64,000 nt of DNA from Paraburkholderia lacunae. GTDB lineage: Bacteria > Pseudomonadota > Gammaproteobacteria > Burkholderiales > Burkholderiaceae. The notes below the pieces were generated by a model. That model was not told the DNA's origin. It did no database searches and saw only the letters and a list, made by a program, of their open reading frames with translations. The position numbers were made by a program, and so were the translations under genes. How positions within the stretch are numbered: the stretch's first letter is position 1; every line of letters starts with the position of its first letter. Below are positions 16,834 to 25,970 of the stretch, piece after piece. Location of the stretch: assembly GCF_003353175.1 (NCBI RefSeq), contig NZ_QHKS01000012.1:1-64000 (forward strand), in the 5' to 3' direction.

Positions 16834-18273
16834 GTGGCAAACGACACATCCGCTGTTTCCGACGCTGGACCCCATCACTCGCTCTCCGATCCCCGCTTCG
16901 ATCTCCGCTCGGATCCCCGCTTGGATCCCTTCACGCCGCCTGCCGACTCTTCGCTGTGGTGCAAGAACTTTCTGCTCGGCGCAGCCACGGCTTCTTACCA
17001 GATCGAAGGCGCGGTCAATGAAGATGGCCGCCTGCCGTCGATCTGGGATACCTTCTCGGCGGTTCCCGGCAAGGTGCTGGCGGGCGATACCGGCGCCGTC
17101 GCGTGCGATCACTATCACCGTTGGGAGGCGGACATCGAGATGCTGGCGGGGCTCGGGCTCGAAGGCTATCGGCTGTCGATCGCCTGGCCGCGCGTGATGG
17201 ACGCGGCCGGCGCGCCGAATCGTAAAGGGCTCGACTTTTACAAGCGGCTGTTGAACCGCCTGAAAGAGAAGGGCATCACGACCTTCGTGACGCTGTATCA
17301 CTGGGATTTGCCGCAGCACCTGGAAGATCGCGGCGGCTGGCTCAACCGCGAGACCGCTTACCGTTTCGCCGATTACGTCGATCTGATGGGCCGCGAACTG
17401 GCCGGTACGGTCGACGCATGGGCCACGCTCAACGAGCCGTGGTGCTCGGCCTATCTCGGCTACGGCAACGGGCATCATGCGCCCGGTCTCGCCAACCAGC
17501 GCTTTGCGACCCAGGCGATGCATCATCTGCTGCTCGCGCACGGTCTCGCGATGCCGGTGTTGCGTGCCAACGATCCGGCTTCGCAAAAGGGTATCGTCGC
17601 GAATATCGGCCGCGGCACGCCGAATTCGGACAGCGCGGCGGATCGGCGCGCCGCGCATCGGTTCGAAGTCCAGCACAACGCGTGGATTCTCGATCCGTTG
17701 CTCAAGGGTACTTATCCGCAGGACCTGTTCGAACTGTGGCCGGGCACCGAGCCGCTGGTGCTGGACGGCGATATGCGGATCATTGCGTCGCCGCTGGATT
17801 TCCTCGGCATCAACTATTACTTCCGAACCAATGTCGCGAGCGACGGCGCGCAGGGTTTCAGAGATGTGCCGCTCGAAGGCGTCGAGCGCACGCAGATGGG
17901 CTGGGAGGTTTATCCCGACGGTCTGCGCGATCTCTTGATCGGCTTCAAGGACACGTACGAGAACTTGCCGCCGATTTACATTACCGAAAACGGCATGGCG
18001 TCGGATGATGAGGTGATCGACGGGCGCGTCGACGATCCGCAGCGGATCTCGTTCCTGAAGCGGCATCTGGCCGCCGTCGACGGTGCGATCAAGGCGGGTG
18101 TCGATATTCGCGGCTACTTCCTGTGGTCGCTGATGGACAACTTCGAATGGGCGTTCGGCTATGAGCGGCGTTTCGGCGTGGTGCACGTGGACTACAGCAC
18201 GCAAAAGCGCACGGTCAAACGCAGCGCGGAGCTGGTGGCGAAGTTTTTGAAGGAGCGCAGAGAAAGGGGTTGA
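16834..18273 (+). CDS. GH1 family beta-glucosidase
   Basis: A 479-residue glycoside hydrolase of family 1, acting on beta-linked glucosides such as cellobiose. The acid/base is Glu201 in TLNEPW and the nucleophile is Glu385 in ITENGM. The family's FLLGAATASYQIEGA and YFLWSLMDNFEWAFGYERRFG blocks are intact (cores ATASYQIEG and LMDNFEW). There is no signal peptide, so it is probably cytoplasmic and hydrolyses imported disaccharides. The GTG at 16834 has TAGGAG five bases upstream. A longer frame from 16768 starts inside the operator and is rejected. The first ~45 residues are a low-complexity extension with repeated D-P-R motifs. Confidence 0.92.
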   Translation: MANDTSAVSDAGPHHSLSDPRFDLRSDPRLDPFTPPADSSLWCKNFLLGAATASYQIEGAVNEDGRLPSIWDTFSAVPGKVLAGDTGAVACDHYHRWEADIEMLAGLGLEGYRLSIAWPRVMDAAGAPNRKGLDFYKRLLNRLKEKGITTFVTLYHWDLPQHLEDRGGWLNRETAYRFADYVDLMGRELAGTVDAWATLNEPWCSAYLGYGNGHHAPGLANQRFATQAMHHLLLAHGLAMPVLRANDPASQKGIVANIGRGTPNSDSAADRRAAHRFEVQHNAWILDPLLKGTYPQDLFELWPGTEPLVLDGDMRIIASPLDFLGINYYFRTNVASDGAQGFRDVPLEGVERTQMGWEVYPDGLRDLLIGFKDTYENLPPIYITENGMASDDEVIDGRVDDPQRISFLKRHLAAVDGAIKAGVDIRGYFLWSLMDNFEWAFGYERRFGVVHVDYSTQKRTVKRSAELVAKFLKERRERG

Positions 18274-18378
18274 TGCGGAAAGAGGCTAATGCGGCAAGGG
18301 TTCAAGGCGGTGTGGTGTGAGCTGGTTTGTTTGTATGTCGACCTGAAACACGGGCGCCAAGCCTGGAGCAACTATCGT

Positions 18379-18420
18379 GCATGGGACCGGAGGAAGTGCT
18401 TTGCACTAACTCCGGCCGAC
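18379..18420 (+). repeat. Palindromic SD-proximal element, copy A (divergent)
   Basis: It begins GCATGGGACC and ends CCGGCCGAC. The loop region differs from the other copies (GTGCTTTGCAC in place of the longer arm) and the stem is shorter. It has the same orientation as copies B-D and the downstream gene. Confidence 0.7.
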
Positions 18421-18431
18421 CGCAATTTCTT

Positions 18432-18474
18432 GCATGGGACGGGAGTAAGCGCTAAAGCGCTAACTCCCGTCGAC
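18432..18474 (+). repeat. Palindromic SD-proximal element, copy B
   Basis: A full-length copy. The stem GGGAGTAAGCGCT is followed by AA and the complementary AGCGCTAACTCCC, flanked by GCATGGGAC and GTCGAC. The stem could fold as a hairpin in RNA or DNA. Confidence 0.75.
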
Positions 18475-18480
18475 CGCTGC

Positions 18481-18520
18481 GGGCCTGGAGTAAGTGCTGA
18501 AGCACTAACTCCAGGCAACC
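18481..18520 (+). repeat. Palindromic SD-proximal element, copy C (5' truncated)
   Basis: It retains CTGGAGTAAGTGCT, a GA loop and AGCACTAACTCCAG. It lacks the GCATGGGAC leader and the terminal GTCGAC. Compensatory changes keep the stem paired (CTGG with CCAG), suggesting that structure is selected. Confidence 0.7.
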
Positions 18521-18523
18521 TCA

Positions 18524-18566
18524 GCATGGGGCCGGAGTAAGTGCTAAAGCACTAACTCCGGCCGAC
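18524..18566 (+). repeat. Palindromic SD-proximal element, copy D
   Basis: A full-length copy with stem CCGGAGTAAGTGCT ... AGCACTAACTCCGG. It ends GGCCGAC directly before AGGAG (18567-18571), the ribosome-binding site of the sugar-binding-protein gene. Confidence 0.75.
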
Positions 18567-18576
18567 AGGAGACGGA

Positions 18577-19815
18577 ATGAACAGCAGAAAAATGGCCGTG
18601 GCGAGTGTCGTTGCCGCACTGGCGTTGTATGGCGGCCTCGCGCATGCGGAGCCCTTGAAGGCCAACGTGATTCATTGGTGGACCTCCGGCGGCGAATCGG
18701 CCGCGATCCGCCAGTTCGCCGATGCGTATAACAAGGCCGGCGGCCAGTGGGTCGACAACGCGGTGGCCGGCGCCGATCAGGCGCGTTCCACGGCGATCAA
18801 CCGTATCGTGGGCGGCGATCCGCCCACGGCCGCGCAGTTCAATACGTCGAAGCAGTTTCACGACCTGATCGATCAGGGCCTGCTGAACAACGTCGATGAT
18901 GTCGCCGCGAAAGAAAACTGGAACGGCGTGTTTCCGCAATCGATCATCGACAGCATCAAGGTGAAGGGGCATTACTATGCCGCGCCGGTCGATATTCATA
19001 TGCCGGCATGGTTCTTCTACTCGAAGCCGGTGTTCCAGAAAGCCGGCATTGCCGCCGAACCGAAGAACTTCGATGAATTTATCGCCGACCTCGTCAAACT
19101 GAAAGCCGCGGGCGTCATACCGCTCGCGTTCGGCGGCCAGCCGTGGCAGGAAAAAATCACTTTCGATGCGGTGTTCGCCGATGTCGGCGGCCCCGATCTT
19201 TATCTGAAGATCTATCGCGATCGCGATATGAACGCGGTCAAGTCGGATGCGTTCAGGAAGGTGCTCGCGTCGTTCAAGCGCTTGCACGATTTCGTCGATC
19301 CGGGCTCGCCTGGCCGCAACTGGAACGACGCCACCGCGCTGGTGATTTCCGGCAAGGCGGGCATGCAGATCATGGGCGACTGGGCCAAGGGCGAATTCTC
19401 GGCGGCCAATCAGAGCGCCGGCAAGGACTTCGGCTGCTTCCCGGGCTTCGGTCCGCACTCGCCGTATCTGGTCGCGGGCGACGTGTTCGTGTTCCCGAAA
19501 ACCGACAACGCCGCCGCGATCAAGGCGCAAAACCTGCTCGCCACGGTGATGACCTCGCCATCCGCGCAGGTCGCCTTCAGCGCGAAGAAAGGCTCGATTC
19601 CGATTCGCCCCGATGTGGATGCGGCCAGTCTCGACCTCTGCGCGAAGGAGGGCATTGCGATCATGAAGGACAAGTCGCGTCAATTGCCGAATCCGGAAAT
19701 GCTGTTGTCGCCCGACACGCAGGGCGCGCTGATCGACGTCATCACAAACTTCTGGAACAAGAACCAGTCGGTCGACGATGTGCAGAAGGCCTTTGCCAGC
19801 GCGCTGAAGAGCTGA
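18577..19815 (+). CDS. Sugar ABC transporter substrate-binding protein
   Basis: A 412-residue periplasmic binding protein of extracellular solute-binding family 1, closest in style to glucose/mannose GtsA-type proteins. The signal peptide covers about residues 1-24, ending in LAHA-EP. The mature chain starts with VIHWWTSGGESAAI, the typical opening of these carbohydrate-binding proteins. The motif PVDIHMPAWFFYSKPVF follows. It begins six bases after AGGAG. It is followed by two permeases, an ATPase and a LacI regulator and is preceded by a beta-glucosidase, so glucose, cellobiose or another beta-glucoside is the likely cargo. Confidence 0.9.
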   Translation: MNSRKMAVASVVAALALYGGLAHAEPLKANVIHWWTSGGESAAIRQFADAYNKAGGQWVDNAVAGADQARSTAINRIVGGDPPTAAQFNTSKQFHDLIDQGLLNNVDDVAAKENWNGVFPQSIIDSIKVKGHYYAAPVDIHMPAWFFYSKPVFQKAGIAAEPKNFDEFIADLVKLKAAGVIPLAFGGQPWQEKITFDAVFADVGGPDLYLKIYRDRDMNAVKSDAFRKVLASFKRLHDFVDPGSPGRNWNDATALVISGKAGMQIMGDWAKGEFSAANQSAGKDFGCFPGFGPHSPYLVAGDVFVFPKTDNAAAIKAQNLLATVMTSPSAQVAFSAKKGSIPIRPDVDAASLDLCAKEGIAIMKDKSRQLPNPEMLLSPDTQGALIDVITNFWNKNQSVDDVQKAFASALKS

Positions 19816-19823
19816 GCGCCGCG

Positions 19824-20753
19824 ATGCACGCGCTCAAGCTGCAAGCCGCCCGCGCGAGGCCGCGGCAAAAACCGCTGCCAAGGCGATTACCGCTGGCGGC
19901 ATGGCTGGCGCTGCTGCCGATGGTGCTGACGGTCGTGTTCGCGTATCTCGGCACGATGGTCTGGACCGCGCGCGTGTCGCTCAGCAATTCACGCACGTTT
20001 CCGTCCGGCGACTTCGCGGGCTTCGCCCAATACGCGCGGCTTTTTCATAACGACCGCTGGCTGCTGTCGCTGCAAAACATCGTGATCTACGGCGCGTGCT
20101 TTATCGTCGCGTGCATGGCGATCGGTTTACTGCTGGCGATTTTCATCGATCAGCGCGTGGTGGCCGAAGGCGCGTTGCGCACAGTGTTTCTCTATCCGTA
20201 TGCCATGTCGTTCGTCGCGACCGGCCTCGTCTGGCAGTGGATTCTCAATCCGGAGCTCGGCGTGCAGGCCGTGTTGCACAAGCTCGACTTCGAGCATGCG
20301 CGCTTCGACTGGATCGTCGACCAGGAGTGGGTGATTTACACCATCGTCATTGCGACGGTGTGGCAGGCGTCGGGTCTCGTGATGGCGTTGCTGCTGGCGG
20401 GCTTGCGCGGCATCGACGACGAACTGTGGAAAGCCGCTCGCATCGACGGCATTCCGCGTTGGCGCGTGTATGCCAGCATTGTCGTGCCGATGCTGGGGCC
20501 TTCGATGTCCACGGCCTTCGTGCTGCTGTTCGTGATGGTCGTCAAACTCTACGACGCCGTCGTGGCGATGACGCAAGGCGGACCCGGCACCGCGAGCGAG
20601 GTGCCGGCGAAATTCATCATGGACTATCTGTTCGGCCGCGCCAACATCGGCCTCGCGTCCGCCGCGTCGATCGTGTTGCTGGTGACGGTATTGGCGATTC
20701 TCACGCCGTTCTTCTATGCCCGCAGCCGCGCCGCGCTGCGCAAGGACGTTTGA
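19824..20753 (+). CDS. Sugar ABC transporter permease (GtsB-like)
   Basis: A 309-residue inner-membrane permease with about six spans. The EAA loop reads DDELWKAARIDGIPRWRVY and mediates contact with the ATPase. A basic N-terminal stretch (ARARPRQKPLPRR) faces the cytoplasm. The ATG at 19824 lies eight bases after the binding-protein stop. The much longer in-frame reading from 19143 overlaps that gene and is spurious. It ends overlapping the next permease start. Confidence 0.9.
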   Translation: MHALKLQAARARPRQKPLPRRLPLAAWLALLPMVLTVVFAYLGTMVWTARVSLSNSRTFPSGDFAGFAQYARLFHNDRWLLSLQNIVIYGACFIVACMAIGLLLAIFIDQRVVAEGALRTVFLYPYAMSFVATGLVWQWILNPELGVQAVLHKLDFEHARFDWIVDQEWVIYTIVIATVWQASGLVMALLLAGLRGIDDELWKAARIDGIPRWRVYASIVVPMLGPSMSTAFVLLFVMVVKLYDAVVAMTQGGPGTASEVPAKFIMDYLFGRANIGLASAASIVLLVTVLAILTPFFYARSRAALRKDV

Positions 20754-21661
20754 TGAATACGCATGGTTCTCCGTTGCAGCGCGGCACGCCGGGCCGCATG
20801 CGCCGCCGCACGCAATTGACGCCGGCGCGCCTCGGTGTCTACGCGTTTCTGCTGACGGCCGCGCTGTTCTTCCTGCTGCCGCTGTATGTGATGCTGGTCA
20901 CGTCGGTGAAGCCGATGAGCGAGATCCGGCTCGGCAATCTGCTCGCGTTCCCCGCGCATTTCACGCTCGATGCATGGAGCGCCGCGTGGCAGTCCGCCTG
21001 CACGGGGCTCGATTGCAACGGCATTCAGGTGGGCTTCTGGAATTCAGTGCGGATCGTCGCGCCGAGCACGGTGCTGTCGATCCTGATCGGCGCGGTGAAC
21101 GGCTATGCACTGTCGTTCTGGCGGCCGCGCGGCGCCGGCGTGCTGTTTGGCGTGCTGCTGATGGGCGCCTTCATCCCGGTGCAGGTGATGGTCTATCCGC
21201 TGGTGCGCGTGCTCGCGAGCGTGCACCTGTTCAGTTCGCTGCCGGGCATCGTGGTGATTCACGCGATCTTCGGCATGCCGGTGATGACGCTGCTGTTTCG
21301 CAACTACTATGCGTCGATTCCGCAGGAGCTGTTCAAGGCGGCGCGCATCGACGGCGGCGGTTTCTGGCGCATTTTCGTGCAACTGATGCTGCCGATGTCG
21401 ACGCCGATCATCGTCGTCGCGATCATCATGCAGGTAACGGGAATCTGGAACGACTTCATTCTCGGCCTCGTGTTCGCCGGCACGAAAAATCTGCCGATGA
21501 CGGTGCAATTGAACAACATCATCAACACCACGACCGGCGAGCGGCTCTATAACGTCAACATGGCGGCGACGATTCTGACTTCGCTGGTGCCGCTTGCGAT
21601 CTACTTCATTTCGGGCCGCTGGTTCGTGCGCGGCATTGCGTCCGGCGCCGTCAAGGGATAG
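20753..21661 (+). CDS. Sugar ABC transporter permease (GtsC-like)
   Basis: A 302-residue second permease of the same importer. Its EAA loop is QELFKAARIDGGGFWRIF. The ATG shares its first base with the TGA of the preceding gene (TGATG), so translation is coupled. About six transmembrane spans are visible. The periplasmic segment SACTGLDCNGIQVGFWNSV, after the first span, is typical of the GtsC branch. Confidence 0.9.
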   Translation: MNTHGSPLQRGTPGRMRRRTQLTPARLGVYAFLLTAALFFLLPLYVMLVTSVKPMSEIRLGNLLAFPAHFTLDAWSAAWQSACTGLDCNGIQVGFWNSVRIVAPSTVLSILIGAVNGYALSFWRPRGAGVLFGVLLMGAFIPVQVMVYPLVRVLASVHLFSSLPGIVVIHAIFGMPVMTLLFRNYYASIPQELFKAARIDGGGFWRIFVQLMLPMSTPIIVVAIIMQVTGIWNDFILGLVFAGTKNLPMTVQLNNIINTTTGERLYNVNMAATILTSLVPLAIYFISGRWFVRGIASGAVKG

Positions 21662-21664
21662 GGC

Positions 21665-23023
<1,359 letters not shown>

Positions 23024-23070
23024 CGGCGGCGTGCCGCGCCGGTACGCAACATGGTTTGACGGAGAACCGC

Positions 23071-24126
23071 GTGGCAACACTCAAAGACGTCGCGGCGCTG
23101 GCCGGCGTCGGCATGTCGACCGCATCGCGCGCCATTTCCGGCAAAGGACCCATTTCGGCCGATGCCGCCGCGCGCGTGAAGGCCGCCATCGAAGCGCTGA
23201 ATTTTCGGCCGTCGTCGATCGGCCGGGCGATGGCGACGCAATCGCTCGGCATGATCGGCATTTTCGTGCCGACTTTCTTCGGCTCGTATTACGGCACGAT
23301 TCTCAAGCAGACTGACGCCGAACTGCGCGCGGTGCGCCGCCATGTGGTGGTCGCAACCGGCTGCGGGGAAGTGTCGCCGCGCGAGCAGGCGATCGAGGCG
23401 GTGCGTTTTCTGATTGGCCGCGATTGCGACGGCGTGGTGGTGATCAGCCACGACCTGCACGACGACGACCTGAGCATGCTGCATCGGATGCACCCGAAGA
23501 TGGTGTTTCTGAATCGCGCGTTCGACCAGTTGCCGGAGGCGTCGTTTTGCGCCGATCACCGGCGCGGCGGCGAACTCGCGGCGCGTACGCTGCTCGATCA
23601 CGGACATCGGCAGATCGCGGTGATTTCCGGGCCGTTCAGCGCGTCGGACAATCAAACCCGGCTCGAAGGTTTCTTTGCCGAACTGGCGCGCGACGGCATC
23701 GCGCGCGACGACGTCACGCTGATCGAATCGGACTTCTCGCCGGAAGGCGGCTATGCGGCCGCGCAGAAACTGCTCGATACGACGCGGCGCTTCACGGGTC
23801 TTTTCTGCGCGAACGATACGATGGCGGTGAGCGTGCTGGCGCGCTTCCACCAGGCGGGCATCGCCGTACCGGACGAGATCTCGGTGATCGGCTACGACGA
23901 CGATTACTCGGCCGCCTATGCGGCGCCGGGGCTCACGTCGGTGCATATCCCGACCGCGGAGCTGACGCAGAATGCGGTGCGCTGGCTGGTCAATCAATGC
24001 TACCGGACCTCATGGGAAATTGTCCGCGAATTTCCGGTGAGCGTGACGATGCGGGAGTCGGTGGGGCCGGCGCCGGTTGCGGCGAGGTCGTCGAGCGAGA
24101 CGGCAGGGTGTGGGAGCGCGGCGTAG
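23071..24126 (+). CDS. LacI-family transcriptional regulator
   Basis: A 351-residue repressor-type protein. The helix-turn-helix and hinge occupy about residues 1-58 (ATLKDVAALAGVGMSTASRA; hinge near NFRPSSIGRAMA). A periplasmic-binding-protein-like effector domain follows (GVVVISHDL, ISVIGYDDDY). The GTG at 23071 has GGAG six bases upstream; the TTG at 23056 is less likely. It closes the sugar transporter cluster and very likely controls it and the GH1 gene through the palindrome at 16768. Its last ~25 residues are low in complexity. Confidence 0.9.
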   Translation: MATLKDVAALAGVGMSTASRAISGKGPISADAAARVKAAIEALNFRPSSIGRAMATQSLGMIGIFVPTFFGSYYGTILKQTDAELRAVRRHVVVATGCGEVSPREQAIEAVRFLIGRDCDGVVVISHDLHDDDLSMLHRMHPKMVFLNRAFDQLPEASFCADHRRGGELAARTLLDHGHRQIAVISGPFSASDNQTRLEGFFAELARDGIARDDVTLIESDFSPEGGYAAAQKLLDTTRRFTGLFCANDTMAVSVLARFHQAGIAVPDEISVIGYDDDYSAAYAAPGLTSVHIPTAELTQNAVRWLVNQCYRTSWEIVREFPVSVTMRESVGPAPVAARSSSETAGCGSAA

Positions 24127-24187
24127 CTTCCAGACGGTGGCGCCCAGGTGCGGCTTATTTGCCGCCCGGTTGTCCCACAAGTGCCCC

Positions 24188-25045
24188 TCAAGTGCCGGTG
24201 CGCAGCGACTGTTCGTAGCGCAGGCGCGCTTCTTCGTCGAGCCGCGTATCTTCGAGTTCCTGTAGCACGGCCTCCAGGTCGATCGGCGTGGTGTCCAGTT
24301 CGACGCGGCCGGTCAGCTCGGCATCGACGTGCAACGCGCCCGCTTCGAACAGCGTCCAGATTTCCTTGCCATAGCTCGCCTCGAGCAAGGCCGGTGCAAA
24401 ACGGCCGAAATACGCGGCAAGATTGTTCACGTCGCGCTCCAGCATGGCAGGCGCTTCGAGATTGCCCGCGGCATCCACTGCTTGCGGCAGATCGATGATC
24501 ACCGGCCCATCGGCGGCGAGCAGGATGTTGTATTCGGACAGGTCGCCGTGAATCACGCCGGCGCACAGCATGCGTACCACCTGGTTGAGCAGCAGCGCGT
24601 GCAGTTCGAGCGCGCGCGCTTCGGTCAGATCCACGTCGTTCAGACGCGGCGCGACGTTGCCGTCGGCATCGGTGACCAATTCCATCAGCAGCACGCCGTC
24701 GGTGCAAATGAAGGGTTGCGGCACGCGCACGCCTGCGTTCGCGAGCTGGAACAGCGCATCGACTTCGGCGTTCTGCCACGCCTGCTCCTGCACTTCGCGG
24801 CCATAGCGGCTGCCTTTTTCCATCGCGCGCTGCTGGCGGCTGTTCTTGACCTTGCGGCCTTCGCGATACGACGCCGCCTGGCGGAAACTGCGCTCTCTGG
24901 CGTCCTTATAGACTTTCGCGCAGCGCGTGGCGTCGCCGCTGCGCACCACGTAGACGGTGGCTTCCTTGCCGCTCATCAACTGCGAAATGACTTCATCGAT
25001 CAGGCCTTCTTCGACCAGTGGGAGCAGACGTTTAGGAGTTTTCAT
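24188..25045 (-). CDS. RIO-type serine/threonine protein kinase
   Basis: A 285-residue protein of the RIO1-like bacterial branch. The ATP-binding region is SGKEATVYVVRSG with the catalytic lysine in RCAKVYKD. The catalytic loop is VIHGDLSEYNILL and the metal-binding loop is VIIDLPQAV. The usual DFG is replaced by I-D-L-P-Q, as in RIO kinases. The C-terminal 30 residues are acidic. It is convergent with the LacI gene. Bacterial targets of such kinases are poorly known. Confidence 0.87.
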   Translation of the reverse strand: MKTPKRLLPLVEEGLIDEVISQLMSGKEATVYVVRSGDATRCAKVYKDARERSFRQAASYREGRKVKNSRQQRAMEKGSRYGREVQEQAWQNAEVDALFQLANAGVRVPQPFICTDGVLLMELVTDADGNVAPRLNDVDLTEARALELHALLLNQVVRMLCAGVIHGDLSEYNILLAADGPVIIDLPQAVDAAGNLEAPAMLERDVNNLAAYFGRFAPALLEASYGKEIWTLFEAGALHVDAELTGRVELDTTPIDLEAVLQELEDTRLDEEARLRYEQSLRTGT

Positions 25046-25121
25046 GCGGCCGCCGGGAAGCGGTGGGCGGCGCAGCGGCCGTGCGTGGCCGTTGGCGAGG
25101 GGAGGCAGTGCGGGGTTTGGA

Positions 25122-25469
25122 TCATGCCGGATTATAAGGGGTGGGGGAAATAGTCCTCGCCGCCGGATGCGCGAAGCCCGCGTCGCCGTAAGTGCGCAAC
25201 ACTTCGGCGATGATCACCTGATAGCCGTCGAGCCAGTTCGCGTGCGCGGCTTTCGCTTCCAGATGGGCCGGATGCTGCATTAACGCGTGCAACGCGTCGA
25301 GCGATTCCCAGTAGTACACATTCGAGCTCAGGCCGGTCGCCGCGTTTTCCCACGTTTCTTCGCCGAGATAGCCAGGAATGGCTTTCGCAGCGGTGGCGAT
25401 TGCGTCGTCGAGGCGGTAGAAGCGTTCGTCGAATTGCTTCGTGGCGAAGATGAAAGTGGAGGTGTACAC
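25122..25469 (-). CDS. Antibiotic biosynthesis monooxygenase-like (dimeric alpha-beta barrel) protein
   Basis: A small protein of about 115 residues. It begins VYTSTFIFATKQFDERFYRL and contains YLGEETWENAATGLSSNVYYWESLDALHALMQHP, a pattern of ABM-superfamily proteins in which a W-x-S/D-L-x-A-L helix follows a tyrosine-rich strand. The start is uncertain. GTG 25469 gives the conserved length, ATG 25508 or 25505 adds about a dozen residues, and the frame is open to 25637. None has a convincing Shine-Dalgarno sequence. Function is unknown; members degrade haem, oxidise quinols or only bind small hydrophobics. Confidence 0.7.
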   Translation of the reverse strand: MYTSTFIFATKQFDERFYRLDDAIATAAKAIPGYLGEETWENAATGLSSNVYYWESLDALHALMQHPAHLEAKAAHANWLDGYQVIIAEVLRTYGDAGFAHPAARTISPTPYNPA

Positions 25470-25697
25470 GGCAAATTGTTTTGTACGATTACAAAGGTAG
25501 CGCATCATAGCGCACTGCGCCGCATACGTTTGCCTCGCGGTTTTCAGCGTTTTTCCCGGTATTTTCACGAGCGGGAATCCCCGCGCCAATGACGTGGATG
25601 TAATCCGCTGAAACGCTGTTTTGCCGTTTTCCCTCATTCTTTTCAGACGGCGATCACTTAAACTGCCAGTAACGTTTTGTTACTCGGGGTGCGCGAG

Positions 25698-25796
25698 ATG
25701 TTGGCCGTATTCATCATTGCCTGTCCTATTTGCATCGCTGCGCTGTTCGGTTTTGCGCGGCACGTGGATCCGTTGACAGGCCAGTTCAAGCGATAA
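25698..25796 (+). CDS. Possible 32-residue single-span membrane peptide
   Basis: A short frame, starting MLAVFIIACPICIAALFGFA and ending QFKR, forms one hydrophobic helix with a basic tail. It lies in the gap between two divergent genes. There is only a weak GCGAG sequence before the ATG. Codon use cannot be judged at this length. Confidence 0.3.
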   Translation: MLAVFIIACPICIAALFGFARHVDPLTGQFKR

Positions 25797-25970
25797 ATTC
25801 AAGCTTCAGACGCTTCCGCCGTTTCCGTCGACTCACGAGCGGAGTGCGGGTCCGTCCGCTTCTTGCCTGCTTCTTGCCGGCCTATTTAGCCGATTCGTCT
25901 TCCGAGCCTTGCTTTTGTGTGCCGACTCGCGGCACGATGCGCGATAACCTGAATGAGGGCTGCATCGCGC

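Larger units (their letters stand above)
18274..18576 (+). other. Repeat-filled leader of the sugar transporter operon
   Basis: This 303-base gap contains no credible gene. An 83-codon open frame at 18289 is made mostly of the repeats themselves. Four copies of a 43-nt palindromic element occupy 18379-18566. The last one abuts the Shine-Dalgarno sequence of the binding-protein gene. Confidence 0.6.

Noticed and set aside
18289..18540. An 83-codon open frame before the sugar operon
   Set aside because: It is largely made of the palindromic repeats and has no SD or conserved composition.
18379..18566. CRISPR array
   Set aside because: The four units are palindromic with irregular short spacing (12, 6 and 3 bases) and no unique spacers of constant size; no cas genes are present.
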